Counted from the stretch's first letter, positions 36,272 through 46,161 are shown. The stretch is 53,548 nt of DNA from Methylobrevis pamukkalensis (GCF_001720135.1 NZ_MCRJ01000008.1:1-53548), one strand, 5' to 3'. Notes: a model not told the origin generated them from the letters alone. Numbers and translations are program-made.

Positions 36272-39200
36272 TCAGCTGCCGGCGATGTCCGACAGCAGGC
36301 CGGCGACCACGGTGAAGCGGGCGACGGTCGGGGTTCCACCTTCGAGGATCGCGCCGATGGTGGCGACGGTGCGCTCCACGGCGGCGCGGCGCGGCTGGAT
36401 CCACGCCTCGATGTCGGGGGCGATGATGCTGGCCGCGGCGATCTCGGCGGCGATGCGCCGGTGCGCCTCGGCGATCATCTGGCGGGCGCGGTCCAGCGCA
36501 AGGCCGTCGTAGTAGTCGCGCACCTCCAGCCGGCGCGCCATGTCGTCGATCGAGCCGATGCGGAAGTAGATTCCGCTCTCGACCATTGCCCCGGTCGCTA
36601 CCTGCAGCGGCCGTTCGGCGGTCTCGGCGACGAGGATCGCGTCGGTGGCGCGCGCCTCCAGCTGCAGGAGCGCGATGCGCCGGGCCAGATCCGCCGGCAC
36701 GCCGGCCGCCTCCAGCCGCTGGCGGGAGGCGGCGAGATCCTCGTCCACCGTGGCCGGCAGGGTGGACAGGTCCACCGAATTGCGGATCTCGGCGATCCTC
36801 GGCCGGAAGCGTTCGATGACGGCGGAAAGGTCGGAGCCGTCGCCGACGTTGCGGATGAACCAGGTGGTCGCGCCCAGCAGCAGGGCCTGCACCCGTGCAT
36901 AGAGGTCGAGCTGGACCTCGCCGGCGATCTTCGCGTCGAGGGCGTCGATCGCATCCTCGAGGCTCCGCAGCTCGAAGGCCTCGCGGGCGATCAGGAAGGC
37001 GCGGGTGATCTCGGCCACGCCGGCGCCGGTCTGGTCGGCCATGCGCACGAGGAAGGTCGGCCCGCCGCGGTTGATCATGGCGTTGGCAAGCAGGGTCGCG
37101 ACGATCTCGCGCTGCAGCCGGTGCGCCTCGATGTCGGCGGCGAAGTCCTCCCGCATCGCCGGCGGGAAATAGCCGAACAGGTCGTGCTTCAGCCACGGAT
37201 CCTGCGGCAGGTCGGTGCCGAGCAGGTCGTCGAACAGCACGATCTTGGCATAGGCGAGCAGCACGGCGATCTCGGGCCGGCTCAGCGGACGGCCCTCCTT
37301 CTCGCGTTCGGCCAGTGCCGTGTCGTCGGGCAGGGTCTCGACGGCGCGGTCGAGCAGGCGGCGCTGTTCGAGAATCTGCATCAGCCGGCGCTGGTAGCCG
37401 AAGTCCTCGAAGCCGCGGCGGCGGGTCAGCGAGATCGCCAGCGTCTGGAGATAGTTGTTGCGCAGCACCAGCGCCGCGACATCGTCGGTCATCGAGGCGA
37501 GCAGCGTGTTGCGGTCGGCGATGTCGAGCCGCCCGTCCTTCACCGCCGGGCGCAGGGCGATCTTGATGTTGACCTCGACGTCGGAGGAGTTGACGCCGCC
37601 GGAATTGTCGATGGCGTCGGAATTCACCCGGCCGCCGGCAAGGCCGTAGGCGATGCGGGCGCGCTGGGTCATGCCGAGGTTGGCGCCCTCGCCGACCACC
37701 TTCACGCGCAGGTCCGAGGCGGGAATGCGGATCTGGTCGTTGGCGCGGTCGCCGACCTCCGCATCGCTCTCGCCGGGGCCGCGGACATAGGTGCCGATGC
37801 CGCCGAACCAGAGCAGGTCGGCCGGCGCGCGCAGGATTGCCCGCATCACCTCGGCCGGGGTGGCCGTCTCGCGGCCGAAGCCGAGGGCGGCCTGCGCCTC
37901 CGGCGGGAGACGGATGGATTTCGCGGCCCGCGGGAAGACGCCGCCGCCCTTCGAGATCAGCGCCTTGTCGTAGTCCTGCCAGCTGGAGCGGGGCAGGGCG
38001 AACAGCCGCTGGCGCTCGGCGAGCGACAGGGCGGTGTCCGGATCGGGATCGATGAAGATGTCGCGGTGGTCGAAGGCCGCGATCAGCCGGATCGCCGGTG
38101 ACAGCAGCATGCCGTTGCCGAACACGTCGCCGGACATGTCGCCGACGCCGACCACGGTGAAGGGCGTCGTCTGGATGTCGGTGTCGATCTCGCGGAAGTG
38201 GCGCTTGACCGCTTCCCAGGCGCCCCTTGCGGTGATGCCCATCTTCTTGTGGTCGTAGCCGGCCGATCCGCCGGAGGCAAACGCGTCGGACAGCCAGAAG
38301 CCGTGGGCGTCGGCGATGCCGTTGGCGGTGTCGGAGAAGGTCGCGGTGCCCTTGTCGGCGGCCACCACAAGGTAGGGGTCGTCGCCGTCATGGCGCACGG
38401 TGGCGAGCGGCGGCACGATGGTGCTGCCGTCGATGTTGTCGGTGAGGTCGAGCATCGCCGTGACGAAGATCCGGTAGGCGGCGGTGCCCTCGGCGAAGAC
38501 CGCGTCGCGCGTGCCGCCGGCCGGGAGCCATTTGGGGAAGAAGCCGCCCTTGGCGCCGACCGGCACGATCACCGCGTTCTTGACCTGCTGCGCCTTGACG
38601 AGGCCGAGCACCTCGGTGCGGAAATCCTGGGGCCGGTCCGACCAGCGCAGGCCGCCGCGCGCCACCTTGCCGAAGCGCAGGTGCACGCCCTCGACGCGGG
38701 TGCCGTAGACCCAGATCTCGGCGTAGGGGCGCGGCGCGGGCAGATCGTCGATCTTCGAGGGATCGAACTTCAGCGCGATCACCTCGCGCGGCTGCCCGTC
38801 GGTTTCCACCTGGTAGAAGCTGGTGCGGGTGGCGGCGAGGATCAGGCCGGCAAAGCGGCGCAGGATCGTGTCGTCATCGAGGCTGGTCACCTGTTCCAGC
38901 GCGGTCTCGATCGCGGCCCGCACCTCTTCCTGGGACTCGCGTCGGTCGTCGGCGAGCTGGGGATCGAAGCGGGCGGCGAACAGGGCGACGAGGAGGCGGG
39001 TGATCTCCGGATGGCGGACGAGGGTCTCGGCCATGTACTGCTGCGAATAGGAGATCCGGGCCTGCTGCAGGTAGCGCGACAGCGCCCGCAGCATCGCGAT
39101 CTCGCGCCAGCCCAGGCCGGCGTGGATCGTCAGGGCGTTGAGCCCGTCGCTCTCGGCCTTCTGGGCCCAGACCGCGGAAAACAGCGCGCGCAGCGGCTCG

Positions 39201-41095
39201 GCGAGCGTGTCGAGGTCGACCGGGCGGCCGTCGGCGCGCGCCAGCGTCATGTCGTGCAGCGTCACCTCGGCGGCGGCCCGCGGCGTGATCACGAAGGTCT
39301 GCTCGTCGATCACCTCGAAGCCGAAATGCTCCAGCACCGGCACCCGCCGGGTGAGGGGGATCGGCGCGCCGCGGTGGAACAGGCGGAAGCGGCAGTGCGA
39401 GGGGGCAGCACCCGCCTCGCGGCCGAAGGTGAGGGCCACCGGGCGCGTCTCCGAGAGCCGGTCGATCCGGGTCATGTCGTCGAAGGCGGTGGCCGGGGAA
39501 TGGGAGGCGCGGTAGCCGACCGGGAAGGCATGACCGTAGGTGGAGAAGCCGCTGAGCACCCGCTCGTGCGGGTAGCGGTCGCGCAGGAGGTCGAGGAAGT
39601 CGTCGCTCCAGGTGCGGACGATGGCGGCGACGGCGGCCTCGAGGTCGGCCTGGCGCACGTCCGGCGTCACGCCCTCGTCGCGGCCGATGATGAAGTGGAC
39701 CCGGGCAAGGCTGCCCTCCGGGAAGCCCGGATAGAAGGCCGAGACACGGCCGCCGTAGACGGTCTTGAAATAGTCGCCGATCCGCACGCGGACATCGGTG
39801 TCGTAGCGGTCGCGCGGGACATAGACGAGCAGCGAGACGAAGCGGTCGAAGCGGTCGGGCCGGGCGAGCACCCGCACCCGCGGCCGTTCCTCGAGGCCGA
39901 GGATCGCCAGCGCGAATTCGTGGAGGAGGTCGGCGTCGATCTGGAACAGCTCGTCGCGCGGGTAGCTTTCCAGCACGTTGGCGAGCGCCTTGCCGGAATG
40001 GCTTTCCGGATCGAAGCCCGCCCGGTCCATCACCGCCGCGATCTTGCGGCGCAGGAACGGGATCTGGCGCGGCGAGGTGGTGTAGGCGGTGGCCGAGAAC
40101 AGGCCGACGATGCGGATCTCGCCGACGAGGCGGCCGTCCTCGGTGTAGCGCTTGATGCCGATGCAGTCGAGATAGGCGCGGCGGTGGATGCGCGAGCGGA
40201 CGTTGGCCTTGGTGACGATCAGCGCCTCCGGCTTCATCATGAAGTCGCGGATCTCGGGAGTCACGGTCACGAATTCGCGGCCGCGGCGCAGGACGCGCAC
40301 GGTGGGGTCGGCGAGGAGGCCGAGGCCGGTCTCGTCCCGCTTCTCGATGCGCTGCTCGGACCCTTCCGTCAGTTCGACGTGATATTCGCGCAGGCCGAGG
40401 AAGACGAAGTTGTCGCCGTTCAGCCACTCGAGGAAGGCGACCGCCTCCTCCACCTCGGCGCGCGGGAGCGGCGGCGGCGAATAGCGGTAGACGGTGACGG
40501 CCTCGGCGACCAGGCGGCGCATGCGCGGCCAGTCGGCCACGGCGCGGCGGATCTCGCCGAGCACGGAGGTCAGCCGCGCGGCGAGCGCGTCGCGGGCGGC
40601 ATCATCCGGCAGGCGGGTGACGTGGATGTGGACGACGCTCTCGTGCAGGCCGCCGGGGCGGGCCGACACGCCCTCGCCGAGGGCGACAAGCTCGCCGTCG
40701 GCGTCGCGGGCCACCTCGACGATCGGATGCAGCAGCAGGCCAACCTCGGCGCCGGCGTCCTGCAGCGCCAGGATGATCGTGTCGACCAGGAAAGGCATGT
40801 TGTCGTTGACGACCTCGACCACGGTCACGCCGCGCGCCGGCTCGGGAATCGCTTCCGGGGCGGGGTCGAACACGGCCACGGCCGGCTGGCCGGGGCGGCG
40901 GCGGCGCATGTGGTCGCGCACGCCCAAGGCGATGGCGCAGAGATCGGCGGGGGCATAGCGCACCAGATCCTCGGCGGCACCGCGGGTGAACAGCCGGGCC
41001 GCGAGATAGCCGAGCGAGGCGTCTTCCGTTGCGGAAAGCTGGTCTTCGACTTCGGCGATCAGCCTTGCCTTCTCGGCCGCGAGCGTCTGCACCAT
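36272..41095 (-). CDS. NAD-specific glutamate dehydrogenase (large, 180-kDa type)
   Basis: 1607-aa cytosolic enzyme converting glutamate to 2-oxoglutarate and ammonia. It belongs to the L-GDH180 class typical of proteobacteria: a long N-terminal region with ACT-like segments (VVEVVNDNMPFLVDTI, LHPIVEV), a central catalytic domain (LRWSDRPQDFRTEVLGL, VPVGAKGGFFPKW, GDMSGDVFGNGML) and a helical C-terminal region. The frame is intact over 4.8 kb. It is convergent with the reductase gene (31 bases apart). Upstream (41096-41302) no gene is visible. Its use would be catabolic, for growth on glutamate-family amino acids. Confidence 0.97.
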   Translation of the reverse strand: MVQTLAAEKARLIAEVEDQLSATEDASLGYLAARLFTRGAAEDLVRYAPADLCAIALGVRDHMRRRRPGQPAVAVFDPAPEAIPEPARGVTVVEVVNDNMPFLVDTIILALQDAGAEVGLLLHPIVEVARDADGELVALGEGVSARPGGLHESVVHIHVTRLPDDAARDALAARLTSVLGEIRRAVADWPRMRRLVAEAVTVYRYSPPPLPRAEVEEAVAFLEWLNGDNFVFLGLREYHVELTEGSEQRIEKRDETGLGLLADPTVRVLRRGREFVTVTPEIRDFMMKPEALIVTKANVRSRIHRRAYLDCIGIKRYTEDGRLVGEIRIVGLFSATAYTTSPRQIPFLRRKIAAVMDRAGFDPESHSGKALANVLESYPRDELFQIDADLLHEFALAILGLEERPRVRVLARPDRFDRFVSLLVYVPRDRYDTDVRVRIGDYFKTVYGGRVSAFYPGFPEGSLARVHFIIGRDEGVTPDVRQADLEAAVAAIVRTWSDDFLDLLRDRYPHERVLSGFSTYGHAFPVGYRASHSPATAFDDMTRIDRLSETRPVALTFGREAGAAPSHCRFRLFHRGAPIPLTRRVPVLEHFGFEVIDEQTFVITPRAAAEVTLHDMTLARADGRPVDLDTLAEPLRALFSAVWAQKAESDGLNALTIHAGLGWREIAMLRALSRYLQQARISYSQQYMAETLVRHPEITRLLVALFAARFDPQLADDRRESQEEVRAAIETALEQVTSLDDDTILRRFAGLILAATRTSFYQVETDGQPREVIALKFDPSKIDDLPAPRPYAEIWVYGTRVEGVHLRFGKVARGGLRWSDRPQDFRTEVLGLVKAQQVKNAVIVPVGAKGGFFPKWLPAGGTRDAVFAEGTAAYRIFVTAMLDLTDNIDGSTIVPPLATVRHDGDDPYLVVAADKGTATFSDTANGIADAHGFWLSDAFASGGSAGYDHKKMGITARGAWEAVKRHFREIDTDIQTTPFTVVGVGDMSGDVFGNGMLLSPAIRLIAAFDHRDIFIDPDPDTALSLAERQRLFALPRSSWQDYDKALISKGGGVFPRAAKSIRLPPEAQAALGFGRETATPAEVMRAILRAPADLLWFGGIGTYVRGPGESDAEVGDRANDQIRIPASDLRVKVVGEGANLGMTQRARIAYGLAGGRVNSDAIDNSGGVNSSDVEVNIKIALRPAVKDGRLDIADRNTLLASMTDDVAALVLRNNYLQTLAISLTRRRGFEDFGYQRRLMQILEQRRLLDRAVETLPDDTALAEREKEGRPLSRPEIAVLLAYAKIVLFDDLLGTDLPQDPWLKHDLFGYFPPAMREDFAADIEAHRLQREIVATLLANAMINRGGPTFLVRMADQTGAGVAEITRAFLIAREAFELRSLEDAIDALDAKIAGEVQLDLYARVQALLLGATTWFIRNVGDGSDLSAVIERFRPRIAEIRNSVDLSTLPATVDEDLAASRQRLEAAGVPADLARRIALLQLEARATDAILVAETAERPLQVATGAMVESGIYFRIGSIDDMARRLEVRDYYDGLALDRARQMIAEAHRRIAAEIAAASIIAPDIEAWIQPRRAAVERTVATIGAILEGGTPTVARFTVVAGLLSDIAGS

Positions 41096-41251
41096 GTCCG
41101 GTCTCCCCGTCTGTTGTTGTCGCGCGGGTGAACGGGCGCCGTCGCTGTCCGGGCGCCGGGTCCCGCGCTCTTCTTGGACCGCGGTTGTAGCATTGTTGCG
41201 ACGGTGCGGGGAGAAGCGGCCGATTCCAGGGGCGAAAAGAGCCGCAACGCA

Positions 41252-41278
41252 AGAAGGGCCCGCGATGCGGACCCTTCT
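41252..41278 (-). terminator. Hairpin downstream of ppa
   Basis: AGAAGGG (41252-41258) pairs with CCCTTCT (41272-41278), and CCGC/GCGG extends the stem around a GAT loop with one mismatch. It lies 25 bases past the ppa stop on the minus strand. The following bases (TGCGTTGCGGCTCTTTTC) have only a weak T-run, so the terminator call is moderate. Confidence 0.6.
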
Positions 41279-41302
41279 GCAGACCTCAGCGGTGCGGACC
41301 GG

Positions 41303-41836
41303 TCAGTCGGCGGCCCTGGCCCTGTCGATCGCCTCGGCGATCAGCCGGCGCGCTTCCTCGGCGTCGCCCCAGCGCAGGACCTTGACCCACTTGCCGGGCT
41401 CGAGGTCCTTGTAGTGTTCGAAGAAATGCTCGATCTGCTTGAGCGTGATCTCCGGCAGGTCGGTGTGGTTGGCGACCTTGTCGTAGCGCTTGGTCAGCTT
41501 GGAGGAGGGCACGGCGATGATCTTCTCGTCGATGCCGGCCTCGTCTTCCATCATCAGCACGCCGATCGGACGGCAGTTCATGATGGCGCCCGGGATGATC
41601 GCGCGGGTGTTGCAGACCACCACGTCGATCGGATCGCCGTCGCCCGACAGGGTGTGCGGCACGAAGCCGTAGTTCCCCGGGTAGCGCATCGAGGTATAGA
41701 GGAAGCGGTCGACGTACATCGCCCCCGCGTCCTTGTCCATCTCGTACTTGATCGGCTCGCCGCCGAGCGGAACCTCGATGATCACGTTGATGTCGTGCGG
41801 AGGATTCTTGCCGATCGGCACGGCGTCGATGCGCAT
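41303..41836 (-). CDS. ppa: Inorganic pyrophosphatase, family I
   Basis: 177-aa cytosolic Mg-dependent enzyme that hydrolyses pyrophosphate. The family I features are complete: [34 protein letters not shown], the signature DGDPIDVVV with the three metal-binding aspartates, and the C-terminal [12 protein letters not shown]. Length matches E. coli PpA. It stands alone, with a hairpin behind it. Confidence 0.98.
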   Translation of the reverse strand: MRIDAVPIGKNPPHDINVIIEVPLGGEPIKYEMDKDAGAMYVDRFLYTSMRYPGNYGFVPHTLSGDGDPIDVVVCNTRAIIPGAIMNCRPIGVLMMEDEAGIDEKIIAVPSSKLTKRYDKVANHTDLPEITLKQIEHFFEHYKDLEPGKWVKVLRWGDAEEARRLIAEAIDRARAAD

Positions 41837-42096
41837 GTCACGTCTCCAGAAGTCGTTCGTGGCGCGGTGGCCTGTCCCCGGGCCGCCCGCGTGCGGCTGC
41901 GCGACTGTCCGTGGCCGACAGGGTGTCGGCAGCGGCGATCCGGCGGCGCGCCCCCGTCTTTAGCCGCAATGGCCGGGCTTGCGCAAGAGCGCCATTGTGC
42001 GGTGCAGCATGAACGGATCCCCCGCCGGCTTCATCGGCGGTGCGAAACGGGCTATCAGCGGCGAGCGATGCGAGGCGGCGGCGGTGAAGGCGGGCG

Positions 42097-43326
42097 ATGA
42101 CGGGCAACCATGACGTGGTGATTCTCGGGGCGGGCGCCGCCGGCCTGATGTGCGCGATCGCCGCCGGGCAGCGCGGCTGCCGGGTGGTGGTCCTCGACCA
42201 CGCCCCGAAGATCGGCTCGAAGATCCTGATCTCGGGCGGCGGGCGCTGCAACTTCACCAACCTCCACATCGCGCCCGACCGCTTCCTGTCGCAGAACCGG
42301 CATTTCGCCACCTCGGCGCTGAAGCGCTACACCCAGCACGATTTCCTGGCGCTGGTGAACCGGCACGGCATCGCCTGGCACGAGAAGACCCTCGGGCAGC
42401 TGTTCTGCGACGGCTCGGCCCGGCAGATCGTGGCGATGCTGGAAGCGGAGGCCACCGCCGCCGGGGTGGACATCCGCACCTCGCACACCGTCACCGGCAT
42501 CTCCCGGTCGGACCGCTTCGAGGTGACCACCTCCGGCGGACGCTTCGACGCGCCCGCGCTGGTGCTGGCCACCGGCGGCCCGGCGATCCCGAAGATGGGG
42601 GCAACGGCCTTTTCGCATGACGTCGCCCGGCAGTTCGGCCTGCGCCTCGTGCCGCCCCGCCCGGCGCTGGTGCCGCTGACGCTGTCCGGCTCGGCCCTCG
42701 CCTTCGCCGCGAACCTCTCCGGCGTCGCGGTCGACGCGACCGCGACCTTCGGCAGGACGCAGTTCCGCGAGAACATCCTTTTCACCCACCGCGGCGTCTC
42801 CGGGCCGGCGATCCTGCAGATCTCGTCCTACTGGCGCGAGGGAGGGGAAATCGTGCTCGACCTCTGCCCCGGCCTCGACCTTGCCGCCTTCCTGCGCGAG
42901 CGGCGCAAGGGCCGGCCGAAGGCGGAACTTCGCACGGCGATCGGCGAACTGCTGCCGGCGCGCCTTGCGGCGGCGCTCGCCGAGGGCGGACCGGACGGGC
43001 GCGCGCTGGTGCCGGCCGGCACCATGGCCAACCTCTCCGACAAGGCGATCGACGCGGTCGCCGGCGCGCTGTCGGCCTTCCGCCTGACGCCGGCCGGATC
43101 GGAGGGCTATGCCAAGGCCGAGGTGACGCTCGGCGGCGTCGACACCGCGGATCTCTCCTCGCGGACGATGGAGGCGAAGGCGGTGCCGGGCCTGCACGTC
43201 ATCGGCGAGGCGGTCGACGTCACCGGCTGGCTCGGCGGCTACAATTTCCAGTGGGCCTGGTCGAGCGGCTGGTGCGCGGGCCTTGCCATCGCCGAACAGC
43301 GGCGCGGCCGCGCCGTCTCAGCCTGA
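42097..43326 (+). CDS. BaiN/RdsA (HI0933-like) family NAD(P)/FAD-dependent oxidoreductase
   Basis: 409-aa flavoprotein. The N-terminal dinucleotide-binding motif VILGAGAAGLMCA, the ISGGGRCNFTN signature of the HI0933 family, LATGGPAIPKMGATAF, the FTHRGVSGPAIL segment and the C-terminal GLHVIGEAVDVTGWLGGYNFQWAW (split here as VIGEAVDVTGWLGGYNFQ) with its FAD-binding end are all present. The physiological substrate of most members is unknown; BaiN reduces bile-acid intermediates in gut bacteria, which is unlikely here. It is convergent with the histidine kinase gene. Confidence 0.93.
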   Translation: MTGNHDVVILGAGAAGLMCAIAAGQRGCRVVVLDHAPKIGSKILISGGGRCNFTNLHIAPDRFLSQNRHFATSALKRYTQHDFLALVNRHGIAWHEKTLGQLFCDGSARQIVAMLEAEATAAGVDIRTSHTVTGISRSDRFEVTTSGGRFDAPALVLATGGPAIPKMGATAFSHDVARQFGLRLVPPRPALVPLTLSGSALAFAANLSGVAVDATATFGRTQFRENILFTHRGVSGPAILQISSYWREGGEIVLDLCPGLDLAAFLRERRKGRPKAELRTAIGELLPARLAAALAEGGPDGRALVPAGTMANLSDKAIDAVAGALSAFRLTPAGSEGYAKAEVTLGGVDTADLSSRTMEAKAVPGLHVIGEAVDVTGWLGGYNFQWAWSSGWCAGLAIAEQRRGRAVSA

Positions 43327-43349
43327 TCGCCGGCCGGGGGACGGCGGCG

Positions 43350-45089
43350 TCAGCCCGCGTCGTCGGGCTCGGCGGGCGCGTCGAAGGACAGGCGCCAGCG
43401 CAGGCCCTCCGGGGCATAGTCGAGCGCCACCTCGCCGCCGACCGCGCGGGCGACGGTGCGCTCGATGACGATCCGGCCGAAGCCCTTGCGGGTCGGCGGC
43501 GTCACCGGCGGGCCGCCGTTCTCGGTCCAGGCGATCTCGATCCGGTCGGCGCGACCGGGCACCTGCGTGACGGTCCAGACGACGTCGACGCGGCCCTCCG
43601 GGGTCGACAGCGCGCCGTATTTCGAGGCGTTGGTCGACAGTTCGTGCAGGGCGAGGCCGATGTTCTGGATCATCTCGATCGGCAGGGTCAGGTCCGGGCC
43701 GGAAATGAAGATCTGGCGGTCGACGAGGTCCAGCAGGTGGCCGAGCTGCGAGCGGACGAGATCGTGCAGGCGGGCGCCGGTCCAGCCTTCGTTGGCGAGC
43801 AGGGTATGGGCCGCGGCCAGCGCGCCGAGCCGCTGTTCGAAGGTGGCGACGAAATCGTCCTTGTCGCCGCTGCTCGACGCGGTCTGGCGCGCCATCGCCT
43901 GCACGACGGCCAGCGTGTTCTTGCTGCGATGGGCCAGCTCGCGCATCAGCAAGCGGACATGCTGCTCGCGGCGGCGCCGCTCGGTCACGTCGACGCCGAC
44001 GGAGGTGACGCCGGCGATCGACCCGTCGTCGGCGCGGATCGGCTCCACATGAAGATCGAGCCAGCGGATCACCCCGCCGGTCTCGAAATTGACCTCGACG
44101 TCCTTCGGCTCGCCGCTCTGCAGCACCTGCGTCTTCACCGCCGTGACCCGTGCGGCGACGGACTCCGGCAGGATGTCGGCGTCGCCGAGGCCGACGATCC
44201 GGAACTCGGGGTCGTCGGCGCTCCCGGGGCCACTCTCGCCGCCATGGTCGCCGTCATTCCGGCTGCCTGCGATCCAGTTGCGGGCAAAGGTGTAGCGCAG
44301 GTCGCGATCCTGGCTGGTGAGCACCAGCGGCGAGCCGCGCAGCGCCGCTTCCAGCCGCTGCAGCGTCTCGGCGAGTTCGAGACTGGTGGTGCCGAAGCGC
44401 CGGGACAGCTCGTCGCGGGCGCGGGCGAGATCCTCGGCAAGGCCGCGCTGGCCCGCCGCTTCCCGTTCCAGCCGCTCGTTGGCCCGGCCGAGCACGACGA
44501 GCGAGGCGATCAGGCCGACGGCGGCGGCGGCGAGGCCGGCAAGGATCGTGCTGCGGCTCCACAGTTCGCTGCGCGCCACCTCGCCGGTCTGGCGGTCGAG
44601 CTCGAAGGTGCGCGCCGCGATCAGGGCGTCGGCCTCGGTGCGCATGGTATTGGTGATCGCCTTGCCCGCGCCGGCCTGCACCATCTCGATGACGGCCTCC
44701 CGGTCGTCGGCCCGCGCGATGGTGGAGGCCATTTCCTCGACCTTGGCGGTCCACAGCGCCAGAAGATGGCCGGCCCTTGCCGCTTCTTCCGGATTGTCGG
44801 CCACCTCGGCCCGCAGGTCGTCGATCACCTGCGGCATGTCCCGCCGCGCCTCCTCGTAGGGCGTGAGGTAGACCGGATCGCCGGTGAGGATGTAGCCGCG
44901 CTGGGCCGATTCGGCGGCCAGCGTCAGCTGCATCACCTGCGAGGCATGGGCGATCACGGTCTGCGAGTGATCGACAAGGGCGCGTCGCCGCTCGAGCAGC
45001 TGCCACTGGGCGATCATCACCACGGCGACCAGCACCACGGCGACCCCAAGGAGGGCCATCGGAATCAGAACCGTCTTCAGCGCGCGCAT
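43350..45089 (-). CDS. CHASE3-PAS-HWE family sensor histidine kinase
   Basis: 579-aa membrane sensor. TM1 lies at about residues 7-28, and a CHASE3-type periplasmic domain follows (LTLAAESAQRGYILTGDPVYL). TM2 is LAGLAAAAVGLIASLVVLG. A coiled coil, then a PAS domain (ALRGSPLVLTSQDRDLRYTF to GVTSVGVDVTERR), then the kinase core: phosphoacceptor RELAHRSKNTLAVVQAM, N-box LALHELSTNASKYGAL, WTE, and GFGRIVIER. The HEL and WxE residues define the HWE class, whose members often phosphorylate PhyR. A stress gene pair and phyR lie just downstream of its 5' side, so it is a candidate PhyR kinase. Confidence 0.93.
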   Translation of the reverse strand: MRALKTVLIPMALLGVAVVLVAVVMIAQWQLLERRRALVDHSQTVIAHASQVMQLTLAAESAQRGYILTGDPVYLTPYEEARRDMPQVIDDLRAEVADNPEEAARAGHLLALWTAKVEEMASTIARADDREAVIEMVQAGAGKAITNTMRTEADALIAARTFELDRQTGEVARSELWSRSTILAGLAAAAVGLIASLVVLGRANERLEREAAGQRGLAEDLARARDELSRRFGTTSLELAETLQRLEAALRGSPLVLTSQDRDLRYTFARNWIAGSRNDGDHGGESGPGSADDPEFRIVGLGDADILPESVAARVTAVKTQVLQSGEPKDVEVNFETGGVIRWLDLHVEPIRADDGSIAGVTSVGVDVTERRRREQHVRLLMRELAHRSKNTLAVVQAMARQTASSSGDKDDFVATFEQRLGALAAAHTLLANEGWTGARLHDLVRSQLGHLLDLVDRQIFISGPDLTLPIEMIQNIGLALHELSTNASKYGALSTPEGRVDVVWTVTQVPGRADRIEIAWTENGGPPVTPPTRKGFGRIVIERTVARAVGGEVALDYAPEGLRWRLSFDAPAEPDDAG

Positions 45090-45263
45090 GCGTCGTTCGT
45101 CGTCCCGCAGACAGGGGGGTGGATGGACGTACCGACGGCGCCAGTGCCGCGGACGATTCGACAGCGATAGCATCCGCTGGCATGGCCCGTCCCGCATTGC
45201 AGCGGGCAGATGCCGCAGGATCGTCTTTCGGAGGATTTTCTGCAACAGGCCCCTGCCCATCGT

Positions 45264-45288
45264 GGAACATATGGGACTATTCTTCGTT
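45264..45288 (+). promoter_or_regulatory. Perfect sigma-EcfG promoter upstream of the DUF883 gene
   Basis: GGAAC at 45264-45268, a 16-base spacer, and CGTT at 45285-45288 match exactly the alphaproteobacterial general stress promoter consensus GGAAC-N16-CGTT. The start codon of the DUF883 gene is 61 bases downstream, a sensible leader length. The sigma factor itself is encoded 2.5 kb away. The match is seen directly; in vivo use is inferred. Confidence 0.85.
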
Positions 45289-45348
45289 GAATTCGCGAAG
45301 GGACGGCCGGTGGTCGGCCCGTGCCATTCTGGAAATCTGGAGTATCCC

Positions 45349-45711
45349 ATGGCTGACAAGTCCATTGCCGAAAACATCGCGAACTCTGCCGAAGGCGACA
45401 TCGGGGCCCAGCTGGAGAAGCTGCGCACCGACATCTCCCAGCTTGCCCGCACCGTGGGCGTGCTCGTCGAGCAGAAGGGCGTGGTGATGGGCGAGAATGT
45501 CGCCAGCGGCATCGACCGCCTCGCCGCGACGGCTGACGAACTGCGCGTTGCAGCGGGCGTGAAGGCGGCCGCCGCCACCGCGATTGCCCGCGACACCTCG
45601 ACGGAAGCGATCGATGCGCTGGCCGACGAAGTGCGCCGCCATCCGCTCCGCACCCTCGCGCTGTCCCTGGGCGCCGGTGTCGTGATCGGCTTCCTCACCC
45701 GTTCAAAGTGA
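45349..45711 (+). CDS. DUF883 (ElaB/YqjD-like) family protein
   Basis: 120-aa protein. A long amphipathic helical region (residues 10-85, rich in Ala, Glu and Lys) is followed by EVRRHPLRTLALSLGAGVVIGFL, the C-terminal membrane-anchor motif of DUF883. In E. coli YqjD-type proteins bind ribosomes at the membrane in stationary phase. Here the gene sits behind a perfect sigma-EcfG promoter and 10 bases ahead of a second membrane protein gene, consistent with a stress-induced pair. Confidence 0.88.
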   Translation: MADKSIAENIANSAEGDIGAQLEKLRTDISQLARTVGVLVEQKGVVMGENVASGIDRLAATADELRVAAGVKAAAATAIARDTSTEAIDALADEVRRHPLRTLALSLGAGVVIGFLTRSK

Positions 45712-45721
45712 CGAGAGCTTG

Positions 45722-46129
45722 ATGGGCGTTCTCTTCAGGGCTCTGCTTCTGGGCCAGGTGACCCGCCTGAAACGTCAGGCGAGCATCCTGATCGCCCTCA
45801 ACGCGCTCATGGGCGTGATGCTCCTGTTCGCCGTGATGCTTGGCATCGTGGCCGGGACCATCGCGCTCGCGCAGACTTATGGCGCGATCCATGCCTGTCT
45901 GATGGTCGGCGGCGGGTTCCTGGCGGTCGCCATTCTGGTCAAGATCGTGATCATGATCGTGCGGCGGCGGATGCGCCGCGAGAACCGTCTCCTGACGGCG
46001 GTCGCCGCACCGACGATTGCCGCCAGCGTGGCCGGTGCGCAGGCCATGGGCGGCAAGGGTCTGGGCAAGCTGCCCGTGATCGCGGTCGTCGGCGCGGTCG
46101 TGCTGGGAATCTTTGCAGCCCGCCGCTGA
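45722..46129 (+). CDS. Small membrane protein paired with DUF883, function unknown
   Basis: 135-aa protein with two strong helices (about residues 21-48 and 56-86, including LMVGGGFLAVAILVKIVIMI), a basic RRRMRREN stretch, and a third short helix at the C-terminus (VIAVVGAVVLGIF). This resembles the YqjE-type partners of DUF883 proteins in layout, but I do not see a clear family signature. It starts 11 bases after the DUF883 stop and is followed by a terminator, so the two form a bicistronic stress operon. Confidence 0.75.
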   Translation: MGVLFRALLLGQVTRLKRQASILIALNALMGVMLLFAVMLGIVAGTIALAQTYGAIHACLMVGGGFLAVAILVKIVIMIVRRRMRRENRLLTAVAAPTIAASVAGAQAMGGKGLGKLPVIAVVGAVVLGIFAARR

Positions 46130-46161
46130 GCCGGGTCGGGACAGGCATCGAGTGAGCTGAG

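Noticed and set aside
38198..41131. Plus-strand 977-codon frame opposite NAD-glutamate dehydrogenase
   Set aside because: Antisense shadow of a conserved 1607-residue enzyme; no motif.
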